A stretch of DNA of 64,000 nt from CAWCDJ01 sp963836015 (lineage in GTDB: Bacteria; Acidobacteriota; Terriglobia; Bryobacterales; Bryobacteraceae): the NCBI GenBank assembly GCA_963836015.1, contig CAWIIF010000015.1, forward strand, positions 124,001-188,000. The letters are read 5' to 3'. Under the pieces are notes generated by a model. It ran no database searches. It worked only from the letters and a program-made list of their open reading frames with translations, and was not told the DNA's origin. Below, one piece after another: positions 44,125 to 52,382 of the stretch. The translations under genes and the position numbers were made by a program. How positions within the stretch are numbered: the first letter of the stretch is position 1; the number at the start of each line of letters is the position of its first letter.

Positions 44125-44772
44125 TCAGGCGCGGCTGAGCGCCCAGCCTGTCGCCATCAGCCCGACCACCAGCAGCGCTTCCACCCCGAATCGCACGGGG
44201 TAAGACGGGTGGAGCAGGGCCACCGCGGCCGGATCCGTCAGGATCATCTCGCCTCCGACCTTCCCCAGGATGCCCGCGCCCAGGAACATGGTGACCGGGT
44301 AGCGATCCATGATTTTCGCCAGAAGATTGCTCGAAAGCACGATGAATGGAATGCTCAGGGCCAGCCCGAAGAGAATCAGGTAGAGGTTGCCTTTCGAAGC
44401 GCCCGCGATGGCCAGAATATTGTCGGTGGACATCGTCAGGTCGGCCAGCGCGATGTACCAGATGGCCTGCCAAAAGCGTTTGGGGGCGGGCGCCGCATCC
44501 GGCGGGTCGCTGGCATCGCGGAGCACCTTAACCGCGATCCAGATCACCAGAATCCCGCCCGCCAGCTGCAGGTAAGAGATGGTCAGGATCCTGGCGGCCG
44601 CCGCCGTCAGGGCCACGCGCAGCACCACCGCCGCGCCCGCGCCGCAGGCCAGCCCGATGCGCCGGTCGCGCCCGTGCAGCGAGCGAACCGCCATCGCGAT
44701 CACCAGTGCGTTGTCCCCCGCCAGAAGCAGGTCGATGAAGACTATGGAAAAGATGGCTACGACGACGTGCAC
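44125..44772 (-). CDS. TerC-family integral membrane protein
   Basis: The 215-aa polytopic protein has the TerC/YjbE pattern: IDLLLAGDNALVIAMAV near the N-terminus and LADLTMSTDNILAIAG in the second half, each carrying the acidic D-N pair found in this metal-ion exporter family (Mn2+ in several cases). Seven hydrophobic segments are plausible. Its start overlaps the end of ribF by 16 bp, so it is likely expressed with ribF; manganese export is inferred from the family only. Confidence 0.85.
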   Translation of the reverse strand: MHVVVAIFSIVFIDLLLAGDNALVIAMAVRSLHGRDRRIGLACGAGAAVVLRVALTAAAARILTISYLQLAGGILVIWIAVKVLRDASDPPDAAPAPKRFWQAIWYIALADLTMSTDNILAIAGASKGNLYLILFGLALSIPFIVLSSNLLAKIMDRYPVTMFLGAGILGKVGGEMILTDPAAVALLHPSYPVRFGVEALLVVGLMATGWALSRA

Positions 44773-45728
44773 GGCACCCGCCCGATCCAGGATCTCGCAC
44801 GGCGAAAATAGCTTTGCGCCGCGCGCACATCTCTGAAGATCTGAGCTTTCAACTCTTCAGCACTGTCGAACTGACGCTCGTCGCGAATCCGTCGTAGAAA
44901 CTCCACGCGGATGCGCCGCGGCGTTTGGCCTGCCAGCGGCTCGAGCAGGAACGTCTCGATCGACAGTTCGTCGCTCGCTCCGAAAGTCGGCCGGTACCCG
45001 ATGTTCGTCACAGAATTCCACACGCGCCCGTCGTCCAGGTCGCGCGTCTTCGTTACATATACTCCGCGCGCCGGAATCACTTCCGCCGCGGTGGCCAGGT
45101 TCAGCGTGGGGACGGTCTGCTTCGTGCCCACCCCGCGTCCGCTCACCACACTCCCCGCCAGCCCATAGGGCCGCAGCAGCAGCCGCGCCGCCATGCTCAC
45201 TTTTCCCGCCTCGATCAGCGAGCGGATTCCGCTGCTGCTCACCACTCGTCCCCGGCAGGAGACCGCGCCGACAATTTCGGTGTCGAAGCCGTACCGCCGG
45301 CCGAGCTCCTTCAACACCTCGACGTTGCCCGCCTGCCGGTGGCCGAAGCGGAAGTTGTCACCCACCAGTACTGCTCGCGCGTCCAGCCGCTCCACCAGCA
45401 GGGTCCGGACGAATTCTTCCGGCGATAACTTAGCCATCTCCGCGGTGAAGGGAACGATCAGCACCTGTTCGATGCCTTCTTCCCGCATCAGCTCGGCGCG
45501 GCGCTCCGGCGTGGTCATCAGCTGGGGAGAGCGCTGCGGCGCCACCACCTTCGTGGGATGCGGATCGAAGGTCAGCACCGAAGGTTTCCACTGGCGTTCC
45601 GCCGCCAGCTCGACCAGGCGCCGCAGGATTCTGCGGTGCCCGAAGTGTACGCCGTCGAAATTGCCGATGGTGAGGGCGCTCGGACCGAAATCCGCCGGAA
45701 CCTCTTCGAGGCTGCGATAGATCCTCAT
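44757..45728 (-). CDS. ribF: Bifunctional riboflavin kinase / FAD synthetase
   Basis: The 323-aa enzyme makes FMN and FAD. The N-terminal adenylyltransferase domain (about 1-185) has TIGNFDGVHFGHRRIL and GDNFRFGHRQAGNVE. The C-terminal kinase domain (about 190-310) has GRGVGTKQTVPTLNL, NIGYRPTFG and the ending LRRIRDERQFDSAEELKAQI. It starts four bases before the upstream metallo-hydrolase stop end, in a run of closely spaced minus-strand genes. No riboswitch is visible nearby. Confidence 0.95.
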   Translation of the reverse strand: MRIYRSLEEVPADFGPSALTIGNFDGVHFGHRRILRRLVELAAERQWKPSVLTFDPHPTKVVAPQRSPQLMTTPERRAELMREEGIEQVLIVPFTAEMAKLSPEEFVRTLLVERLDARAVLVGDNFRFGHRQAGNVEVLKELGRRYGFDTEIVGAVSCRGRVVSSSGIRSLIEAGKVSMAARLLLRPYGLAGSVVSGRGVGTKQTVPTLNLATAAEVIPARGVYVTKTRDLDDGRVWNSVTNIGYRPTFGASDELSIETFLLEPLAGQTPRRIRVEFLRRIRDERQFDSAEELKAQIFRDVRAAQSYFRRARSWIGRVPCTSS

Positions 45729-45731
45729 GGA

Positions 45732-46517
45732 CTAGGGCGCGGCCTCCACCGGGATTTCCAGCCCGTCGTAGGCCAGCCGGATGTTCGGCGGCAACAGGCT
45801 CTCCGCGCGCTCGTGCCCCAGGTCGTGGCAGATGTGCGTGAGAAATGCGCGCCGCGGCTCGAGCCGGGCCACCGTCTTCGAGGACTGGTCCACCGTGGAG
45901 TGCGTCGGATGCGGCTTGTAGCGCAGCGCATCCAGAAACAGGACGTCCAATCCCCGCAGCCGCTCCATGGAGGAATCGGGAATGTCGCTGTGGTCCGTCA
46001 GGTAGGCCGACACGCCGAAGCGGAACCCCAGAATGGTCTGCCGCCCGTGTACCACCGGAACCGGCTCGAACTCCAGCCCGAAGAGGTCGAACGGCCCTTG
46101 AATCACCCGGGCGTCCACTTGGGGAACGTTGGTCTCCTTCCGCAGGCCGTCGAACACGTACGGAAAACTGCGCTCGAGGGCCGCCATGGTCTCGGGCGCG
46201 GCGAAGATCGGAATCTGTCCCTTCTGCCGGAAGTTGAACGGCCGCACGTCGTCCAGCCCCATGATGTGATCGGCGTGGGCGTGTGTGTAGACCACGGCAT
46301 CCAGCCTGCCGATTCCGGCGCGCAGAGCCTGGGTCCGAAAGTCGGGGGTCGTGTCGATCAAAACGTTTCGTCCCTTGTAGCTCACCAGGATGGAAGGCCG
46401 CAGCCGGTTGTCCCGCGGGTCGGTCGAAGTGCACACCGCACAATGGCAGCCGATCGTGGGGACTCCTACACTCGTGCCCGAGCCGAGCACGGTGATCTTC
46501 AGTGGGGGCGACGGCAT
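45732..46517 (-). CDS. Metallo-beta-lactamase-fold hydrolase (PhnP-like)
   Basis: The 261-aa product starts with LGSGTSVGVPTIGC and has the metal-binding THAHADHIMGLDD near residue 80, a later His in PVVHG, and SAYLTDHSD and HICHDLGHE near the C-terminus. The N-terminal glycine-rich motif, paired cysteines (GCHCAVC) and DDVRPF match PhnP-type phosphodiesterases that act on cyclic phosphate esters. No phosphonate genes are nearby, so a different phosphodiester may be the substrate. Adjacent to DUF1844 and ribF. Confidence 0.83.
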   Translation of the reverse strand: MPSPPLKITVLGSGTSVGVPTIGCHCAVCTSTDPRDNRLRPSILVSYKGRNVLIDTTPDFRTQALRAGIGRLDAVVYTHAHADHIMGLDDVRPFNFRQKGQIPIFAAPETMAALERSFPYVFDGLRKETNVPQVDARVIQGPFDLFGLEFEPVPVVHGRQTILGFRFGVSAYLTDHSDIPDSSMERLRGLDVLFLDALRYKPHPTHSTVDQSSKTVARLEPRRAFLTHICHDLGHERAESLLPPNIRLAYDGLEIPVEAAP

Positions 46518-46844
46518 TCAGGCTTTCGACTGCGCCGCCTCGCCGGCTTGTTCGGAGGCCTGCACGAAGCGAAAGCGCAGTTCCGTCAGCGAATTCTCCA
46601 GGTAACGCTGTTCCTCCAGGTTGAGATTGCCTTTCGTCTTTTCCGCCAGCACCGCCATCAGGTCGATGGTGTGGCGCGCCATGTACAGGTCCGGCTTGGG
46701 CTTCTCTTCCTCGCCGAAAGACATCAACCCGAGCTGCATCTCGGCCTGGGCGCGCAGCGAAAGCACGATGAAGGTGAAGGATGCCGGCGGCAGCGGAACC
46801 TGGTAATCGCGCTCCGCGGATTCGCTATTCTCGACGTCGCTCAT
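46518..46844 (-). CDS. DUF1844 family protein
   Basis: The 108-aa soluble protein matches DUF1844: a central helix pair with FTFIVLSLRAQAEMQLGLM and ARHTIDLMAVLAEKTKGNLNLEEQRYLENSLTELR. Function of the family is unknown; it is common in Acidobacteria and Deltaproteobacteria. It overlaps the end of the nitrilase gene by 20 bp and abuts the PhnP-like gene with no gap, indicating cotranscription. Confidence 0.85.
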   Translation of the reverse strand: MSDVENSESAERDYQVPLPPASFTFIVLSLRAQAEMQLGLMSFGEEEKPKPDLYMARHTIDLMAVLAEKTKGNLNLEEQRYLENSLTELRFRFVQASEQAGEAAQSKA

Positions 46845-47718
46845 CAGATTCTATTTTACAACCCGGCGGCGGGGTCTCGTTCACCTCCAGCCGGAAGACG
46901 TCGGGCCGGGCATAGTGACCCGCCACGTCGAGATCGAATTTACCCTCGGCGACCTCGCCGGGGTCGAGGTCCGCCGTCAGGATGCACTCGCCGTTGCGGG
47001 CCGGTCCGGCCAGCACCTGCCCCAGCGGACCGGCGATGAGGCTCCCGCCGAGGATCGATCCGGCCACGTACTGGCAGGCCGACAGCACGAAGCAGCGGCC
47101 TTCGAGCGCAATGTGCCGTATTGTTAACGGCCAGGTCTCGCGGTCGTCCACCGTCGGCGCGCAGTAGAACTGAACTCCTTTGGCGTACATCGCGGCCCGC
47201 AGCAGCGGCATATAGTTTTCCCAGCAGATCACGGCGCCGATCTTGCCGAACCCGGTTTCGATGGCCGGCAGCGTGGACCCGTCGCCGAATCCCCAGATCA
47301 GCCGCTCCATGGCGGTGGGCATCAACTTGCGATGCTTGCCCGCCAGGGCGCCGTCCGGAGCGAAGAACAGGACCGTGCAATAGAGCGTCCCTCCGTCCCG
47401 CTCGATGACGCCGATGACCAGCCACAGTCCGTGGGCGCGGGCGGCTTTCCCCAGCCGTTCCGTGGCCGGGCCGGGAACATCGATCGCGCCCTCGAAATAC
47501 CGGCGGAAAAGCTTGCGGCCCTCGGGCGTCCGCGAACCGACGCGCGCTCCGAAATCGGCCCCCTTGGGATAGCCGCCGATGAAGGCTTCCGGGAAGACCG
47601 CGAGGTGCGCCCCGCTCGCCGCCGCTTCCGCCGCCAGCGCCTCGGCCTTCACAATGCTCCGCTCTGTGTTGTAGAGAATTCCCCCTGCTTGCACTACCGC
47701 CACGCGAACAAAACTCAT
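46825..47718 (-). CDS. Nitrilase-family carbon-nitrogen hydrolase
   Basis: The 297-aa protein has the nitrilase triad: Glu44 in FPEAFIGGYP, a Lys near 130 in KHRKLMPTAMER, and Cys165 in VICWENYMPLL. The CWENYMPL context and the FIGGYPKG motif are those of true nitrilases and cyanide-degrading enzymes rather than amidases. It converts a nitrile to a carboxylic acid and ammonia. ATG 47718 gives the standard MSFVRVAVVQAGGILYN start; ATG 47730 is possible. It is divergent from padR, and the operator at 47745-47794 lies in its upstream region. Confidence 0.88.
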   Translation of the reverse strand: MSFVRVAVVQAGGILYNTERSIVKAEALAAEAAASGAHLAVFPEAFIGGYPKGADFGARVGSRTPEGRKLFRRYFEGAIDVPGPATERLGKAARAHGLWLVIGVIERDGGTLYCTVLFFAPDGALAGKHRKLMPTAMERLIWGFGDGSTLPAIETGFGKIGAVICWENYMPLLRAAMYAKGVQFYCAPTVDDRETWPLTIRHIALEGRCFVLSACQYVAGSILGGSLIAGPLGQVLAGPARNGECILTADLDPGEVAEGKFDLDVAGHYARPDVFRLEVNETPPPGCKIESDERRRE

Positions 47719-47744
47719 ACGTTCGATCATTTCATAGAACAGCC

Positions 47745-47794
47745 CACTTGACATCCAAGTGGAGTCGCAGCATACTTCACTTGGATGTCAAGTG
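47745..47794. promoter_or_regulatory. Nested palindromic operator and promoter of padR
   Basis: CACTTGACATCCAAGTG (47745-47761) and its exact reverse complement CACTTGGATGTCAAGTG (47778-47794) are separated by 16 bp, with centres 33 bp apart (about three helical turns). Each arm is itself a dyad, CACTTG-N5-CAAGTG. The left arm contains TTGACA (47748-47753), which is 17 bp from CATACT (47771-47776), a strong -35/-10 pair. The right arm contains the padR ATG (47785). Binding of PadR at both arms would block its own promoter and start site, and possibly the nitrilase promoter. Confidence 0.75.
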
Positions 47795-48132
47795 AAAGCC
47801 GGGAGCCGATCCGGATTCTGCAGGGGACGCTCGACCTGATCGTCCTCCGCACGCTTGCCGCCATGGGGCCGCAGCACGCCTACGGCATCGCCACCCGCTT
47901 GCAGCAGGTCTCCGAAGACCTGGTCAACCTCAACCAGGGGACGCTCTATCCGGCCCTCGTCCGGCTGGAGCAGCAGGGCTGGATCAAGGGCTCCTGGGGC
48001 AAGACCGAAAGCAATCGCGAAGCCCGCTTCTACGCCATCACGCGCGCCGGAGAGAAAGCGCTGGAGCGCGAGACCGAGCGCTGGCGGCGCCTTGCCGGCT
48101 TCGTGGACAAGATTCTGATGGAGGAGAGTTGA
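47785..48132 (+). CDS. PadR-family transcriptional regulator
   Basis: The 115-aa protein has the PadR winged-helix: ILQGTLDLIVLRTLAAMGPQHAYGIATRLQQ, NQGTLYPALVRLEQQGWIKGSW and the C-terminal dimerisation helix ITRAGEKALERETERWRRL. PadR proteins are small-ligand-responsive repressors. The start codon sits inside a 17-bp palindrome arm and a consensus promoter ends eight bases upstream, so the message is probably leaderless and autorepressed. The ADOP permease gene begins three bases after its stop, the typical acidobacterial pairing. Confidence 0.93.
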   Translation: MSSESREPIRILQGTLDLIVLRTLAAMGPQHAYGIATRLQQVSEDLVNLNQGTLYPALVRLEQQGWIKGSWGKTESNREARFYAITRAGEKALERETERWRRLAGFVDKILMEES

Positions 48133-48135
48133 GCC

Positions 48136-50778
48136 ATGCGGCGTTTTCTGGCCAGGCTGAATTCGTTGTTCCATCGCGGGCGGGACGAGCGGGAGCTGGC
48201 TCGCGAAGTAGCCGCGCACCTGGCCTTGATCCAGGAGGATTTCGAGCGCCGCGGCATGCCGTCGGATGCCGCGCGCCTGGCCGCCCGCCGCGTCTATGGC
48301 GGCGTCGACTACGCCATGGAACTGCAGCGCGACGCTCGCGGGTTCCCCGGGCTGGAGCAGGCCGTGCAGGACGTCCGCCACGCCTGGCGGAGTCTCGCGA
48401 AGAGCCCCGGCTTCGTGGCCGTGGCGCTGCTCTCCCTAGCCTTCGGCATCGGCGTCAATACCGCCATCTTCACCCTCGTGAACGGCATTCTGCTGAAGAG
48501 TCTCCCGGTGCCCGACGCGCACCGGCTGGTCCAGGTGAAGGCTCATTTCAAGGAGTTCGACAGCAGCGCCTTCAGCTTCCCGGCCTACCGCGAGCTGGCG
48601 CGCCGGTCCGACATCTTCTCGGACGTCGTAGGCGTCTCCGGAGGGCTCCGCGTGCTGGAGACGGGCGGCGAACGGCGCAAGGTCGAGTTCCAGATGGTCA
48701 CCGGCAGCTTCTTCCGCTTCCTCGGAGGCCGGCCCGCGCTCGGCCGCCTCATCGACGAGGAAGACGACCGGGTGGAAGGCGCGCATCCGGTGTGTGTGCT
48801 GGGCTACCAGGCATGGCAGGCCTACTTCGGCGGAGACCCGGGCGTGGTGAACCGCACGATCCAGGTGGATGGCGTCCCGGTCCAGGTGGTGGGCGTCGCC
48901 GCGGCGGATTTCGCTGGTGCGGAGCTGCAGCGCCGCGTGGACGTCTGGGTGCCCACTGCCATGACCGCCGACTTCACGCACAACCGCCGCGACAACCCGA
49001 ACGTGGTCTGGATCTCGATGCTGGCGCGCCTGCGCCCGGGGATTTCATCAGAGGAAGCCTCCGCACGGCTGGCCGCCGCCAGCGCGGCGATTGAGGAAAC
49101 GCTTCCCAAGGACCGCGCCAACGCCAACGCGACGTACATCATGGTGGATGGCAGTAAAGGCCTCGACCGCTGGCGCACCAGCCTGCACGACCCGCTGGTG
49201 ATTTTGATGGGCGCGGTGACGCTGGTCCTGCTGGTGGCCTGCGCCAACCTGGCCAATCTGCTGCTCGCCCGCACCAATGAGCGCCAGCAGGAGTTCGCCA
49301 TCAAGCTGGCGCTGGGCATCAGCCGCTGGCGGCTGATGCGGCAGGCGCTGCTCGAAACCGTCCTGCTGGCCATGGCTGGAGGCGCCGCGGCCCTGCTGCT
49401 TGCGGGGGGCCTGACGCGCTTTCTTCTTACAGTTTTCAACTCCGGCAATCGTTACCAGGCTTTGAATGTCGCGCCTGATGCCTCGGTCTTCTTCTACACG
49501 CTCTGCGGATGCCTGCTGACGGCGCTGGTCGCCGGCCTGTATCCGGCGTGGCGCGCATCTTGCGCCACGGCCGGGCCCGGGTTGAAGGGCGCGGCGCTTC
49601 GCGGTCATCAGAGGAGCTTCGTTCGCCGCTCGCTCATCCTGGTGCAGGTCGCCCTGGCGGTGGTGCTGCTGTTCGGCGCGAGCCTGTTCGGCCACAGCCT
49701 GCGCAACCTCAAGACGATCGATCTCGGCTTCGATATGGACCGTGTGCTGACCGTGAACATCGGCGACAGCGGGCCGCGCAAGGACCTGAAACCGCAGATC
49801 GCGCCTCCCGCCCTCGCCGCTGTCCTGGACCTCATCCGGCTACTGCCCGGTGTGCAGTCCGCGGCCTTCACCGAACCGGGACCGCTTTCCGGGGGGATGA
49901 TGGGGATGACGACCCATGTGACCGATGCCAGGGGCACGCGCGCCATCGACACGAATGTGATGTTTGCCGGCACCGATTTCTTCCACACCCTGCGTGTGCC
50001 CATTCTGCGGGGCCGCGATTTCACGGCCGCGGATCGCAAAGGCGCCCCGCCCGTCCTGATCGTGAATCAGCGGCTCGCCTCGCTCCTCGCGCCCGGCCGC
50101 AATCCGATCGGAATGCGCATCGATGCCTGGGACCTCAAGAAGGCCGAGATCGTCGGCGTGGCCGGCAACAGCAAATACCAGGGGGTTCGCGAAGAAGCCA
50201 AGGCCATCGTCTACGAGCCTTTCGACCAGGCCAAGGTCACCGGCGGCGTGCTCGAGATCCGCTGCCGCTCCAGCCTGGCCGCCATCGATCGCGACGTGCG
50301 CCGGATTGTCCGAGCGTCCGCTCCCGGCTATCAGGTCTCGGACGTGACCCCGCTCGACGTGCTGCGCGACAACCTCATCGCCCAGGACCGACTGCTCTCG
50401 TTTCTATCCACGCTTTTCGGCGTCCTGGGCACAGCCTTGGCCCTGATCGGTATTTACGGTCTGATCTCCTACTCGGTAACGCGGCGCACCCGCGAGATCG
50501 GCATACGCATCAGTGTCGGCGCGCAGACCTCGGACGTTCTCTGGCTGGTGTTGCGCGAAGCTCTTCTGCTGGTTGCGGCGGGCGTGCTGGCGGGCCTTCC
50601 GCTGGCGCTTCGCCTTTCGGAGACGATCCGCAACATGCTCTACCAGGTCTCGACCTCCGAGCCGCTCGATATCTGGGTGACGATCGTGCTGATGGCCGCG
50701 GGCGGCCTGATCGCGTCCTGGATTCCCGGACGCCATGCCGCGCGTATCGACCCCGTCCGCGCCCTGCGCTACGACTGA
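48136..50778 (+). CDS. ADOP-family MacB-like ABC permease, PadR-linked
   Basis: The 880-aa product has the N-terminal DERELAREVAAHLALIQEDFERRGMPSD extension, then two MacB/FtsX permease modules with LLSLAFGIGVNTAIFTLVNGILLK, GAVTLVLLVACANLANLLLAR, and the terminal module ending DPVRALRYD. It is a paralogue of the permease at 41415. A GGAGGAG site for its start is inside the end of padR, so translation is coupled. No ATPase partner is adjacent. Substrate is unknown; PadR control suggests a response to a small toxic compound. Confidence 0.92.
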   Translation: MRRFLARLNSLFHRGRDERELAREVAAHLALIQEDFERRGMPSDAARLAARRVYGGVDYAMELQRDARGFPGLEQAVQDVRHAWRSLAKSPGFVAVALLSLAFGIGVNTAIFTLVNGILLKSLPVPDAHRLVQVKAHFKEFDSSAFSFPAYRELARRSDIFSDVVGVSGGLRVLETGGERRKVEFQMVTGSFFRFLGGRPALGRLIDEEDDRVEGAHPVCVLGYQAWQAYFGGDPGVVNRTIQVDGVPVQVVGVAAADFAGAELQRRVDVWVPTAMTADFTHNRRDNPNVVWISMLARLRPGISSEEASARLAAASAAIEETLPKDRANANATYIMVDGSKGLDRWRTSLHDPLVILMGAVTLVLLVACANLANLLLARTNERQQEFAIKLALGISRWRLMRQALLETVLLAMAGGAAALLLAGGLTRFLLTVFNSGNRYQALNVAPDASVFFYTLCGCLLTALVAGLYPAWRASCATAGPGLKGAALRGHQRSFVRRSLILVQVALAVVLLFGASLFGHSLRNLKTIDLGFDMDRVLTVNIGDSGPRKDLKPQIAPPALAAVLDLIRLLPGVQSAAFTEPGPLSGGMMGMTTHVTDARGTRAIDTNVMFAGTDFFHTLRVPILRGRDFTAADRKGAPPVLIVNQRLASLLAPGRNPIGMRIDAWDLKKAEIVGVAGNSKYQGVREEAKAIVYEPFDQAKVTGGVLEIRCRSSLAAIDRDVRRIVRASAPGYQVSDVTPLDVLRDNLIAQDRLLSFLSTLFGVLGTALALIGIYGLISYSVTRRTREIGIRISVGAQTSDVLWLVLREALLLVAAGVLAGLPLALRLSETIRNMLYQVSTSEPLDIWVTIVLMAAGGLIASWIPGRHAARIDPVRALRYD

Positions 50779-51527
50779 GCCTCGATCACGTATTCTTCGA
50801 ACGCAGGCCCGACAATTACCACGCGGTCGGCGTGCACCGCCAGGCGATTCACCGCCGGCATGAATTGCCCGGGGTGAGAGAAATGCTCCAGCACCTCCGC
50901 CGCCGGAATTGCGCCGCGCACGTGCGCGATGTGCTCGACCCAGCCGCGCTCCAGGGTAAGGCCGCGCTCGATCAGGAATTCGAGCACGCGGGCCGCGGCC
51001 ACGAGCCCTGCGTCCGGATCCCGCGCGCCGAGCCCCAGCCAATCCGTGATCAGACGGTACGTGAAGCCCCACAAGGGAGCCCCGGGGAGGTCGATGGCCG
51101 GGTAGAGCAGGTCGGGGGCACCCCACGGCACCGGCCGCAGGCAGTGACGCCCGGCGTCCGTCAGCAGGCTCATGGGAACCCACTCGGCGTGCGCGGTCTC
51201 CCGGGGATCCGGAATGGCGGGCAGTTGATCGTCAACGCCAAAGACGAATGGCGCCACCAGAAGGTAAGGGCCTACCCTCCGCCGCGCGATGGTCTGGGGC
51301 AGCGGCCGCTCCATCTGCTCGCGCCGAAGCCGGATGCCGCACTCCTCTTCCAGTTCGCGCAGCGCGGTCGCAAGCAGGTCAGGATCGCCGGGGTCGCGCC
51401 GTCCGCCCGGAAACGACCAGTGCCCCGACCAGGAGTCTCCCTCGCGTTCCGCGCGCCGCATCAGCAGAACCGATTCCTCCGGCCGGGACGCCTGTACGAT
51501 CGCTACCGCCGCTTCCGGTTCCAGCAT
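50769..51527 (-). CDS. Nudix hydrolase with C-terminal extension
   Basis: The 252-aa product has the Nudix box in its first third: WSFPGGRRDPGDPDLLATALRELEEECGI, with the G-x5-E/D ... REUxEExG pattern. The fold resembles CoA pyrophosphatases (ETAHAEWVPMSLL, LWGFTYRLITDWL). The last 55 or so residues (from VEHIAHVRGAIPAAEVLEHF) form an extra segment I do not recognise. ATG 51527 was chosen because the sequence before it is unlike a Nudix protein and overlaps the Fis gene. Its 3' end overlaps the convergent ADOP gene by 10 bp. Confidence 0.82.
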   Translation of the reverse strand: MLEPEAAVAIVQASRPEESVLLMRRAEREGDSWSGHWSFPGGRRDPGDPDLLATALRELEEECGIRLRREQMERPLPQTIARRRVGPYLLVAPFVFGVDDQLPAIPDPRETAHAEWVPMSLLTDAGRHCLRPVPWGAPDLLYPAIDLPGAPLWGFTYRLITDWLGLGARDPDAGLVAAARVLEFLIERGLTLERGWVEHIAHVRGAIPAAEVLEHFSHPGQFMPAVNRLAVHADRVVIVGPAFEEYVIEAQS

Positions 51528-51541
51528 CCGCGATCCGGACG

Positions 51542-51811
51542 TTAGGCAACGCCCGCTTTGCGAGGGGCCTGGCGGCGTACGGCGGCGGCGGGTTTGCGCC
51601 GCGTCCGCCCGTTCCCAATCCCGTATTCCACCATCTTGCGCTGCAGTGTATTGCGGTGGATGCCCAACAGCTTGCTCGCGGAGCACTGGTTGCCGGCGCT
51701 CTTTTCCAGGGCAAGGCGGATCATGCTTTTTTCCAGTACCTCGACAGCCTCCTGCAGGAAAATGTTCGCCTCCAGAAGCCGGTCGACCAGCCCATCAAAT
51801 TTTTCTTTCAT
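51542..51811 (-). CDS. Small Fis-type helix-turn-helix DNA-binding protein
   Basis: The 89-aa product has a Fis-like C-terminal HTH: MIRLALEKSAGNQCSASKLLGIHRNTLQRKMVEYGI, the same layout as the DNA-binding end of NtrC-type activators, but with no AAA+ or receiver domain. An N-terminal helix (FDGLVDRLLEANIFLQEAVEVLEKS) likely dimerises, and the tail is basic (TRRKPAAAVRRQAPRK). It may be a nucleoid-associated or local regulator. The start overlaps the end of cvpA by 17 bp. Confidence 0.85.
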   Translation of the reverse strand: MKEKFDGLVDRLLEANIFLQEAVEVLEKSMIRLALEKSAGNQCSASKLLGIHRNTLQRKMVEYGIGNGRTRRKPAAAVRRQAPRKAGVA

Positions 51812-52382
51812 TGCTTGCCTTTCCGGCGGGCAGCCCGTGAATCCCCTGTTCCAACGCCTTGCCCCAGGCGGACTTGACCTGCCCGTAGGTCCTGCGAAAG
51901 CCTTCCTTCAATTCGTGCGGCGCGACAGCCGCTACGACCCGCGCCGCATCCACGACGTACGGCGCCATCCGCGAGTGAACCACCGATGGCGGCGGCTGCT
52001 CCCCGGACGTGAATGCCATGATCCCCACTACCAGCGCCACCGCGATCAGTGTTCCGCGAAGCAGCCCGAAGCCCGCGCCCAAAGCGTGATCGAAGAACGA
52101 AAGCCCGGTCACGCGCAGAAATTTTCCGATCACGAAACTCGCCAGGCTCCCCAGCAGCACCACCGCGCAAAAAACGATAAAGAACCCCGCAAAGTTGGCC
52201 ACGCTGCGGGAACTGAGGTAGGGCTGCAGCAGAGCCGAGGCGGTTCCGTAAAACCAGGTGCCCAGCAGCAGCGCCAGCACGACCGACACCAGGCCGATCA
52301 CCTCGCGGGAAAAGCCCTTCCGGAAACTCGTGACAACGGACACCGCGAGAATGAGCAGCAGGGCGACATCCAGCCAGTTCAT
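51795..52382 (-). CDS. cvpA: CvpA-family membrane protein
   Basis: The 195-aa product has four hydrophobic segments in the first 130 residues, starting MNWLDVALLLILAVSVVTSFRKGFSREV with the K-G-F signature of CvpA, then GLVSVVLALLLG and a FDHALGAGFGLLRG motif. CvpA is linked to colicin V production and in E. coli lies upstream of purF; here it follows purC, again a purine gene. The start ATG overlaps the purC stop (ATGA). The soluble tail faces the periplasm or cytoplasm; function not known. Confidence 0.87.
   Translation of the reverse strand: MNWLDVALLLILAVSVVTSFRKGFSREVIGLVSVVLALLLGTWFYGTASALLQPYLSSRSVANFAGFFIVFCAVVLLGSLASFVIGKFLRVTGLSFFDHALGAGFGLLRGTLIAVALVVGIMAFTSGEQPPPSVVHSRMAPYVVDAARVVAAVAPHELKEGFRRTYGQVKSAWGKALEQGIHGLPAGKASNERKI

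Noticed and set aside
41820..44138. A 772-codon plus-strand frame opposite the ADOP permease
   Set aside because: Shadow of the permease; composition is biased to Arg, His, Gln and Gly and no domain is recognisable.
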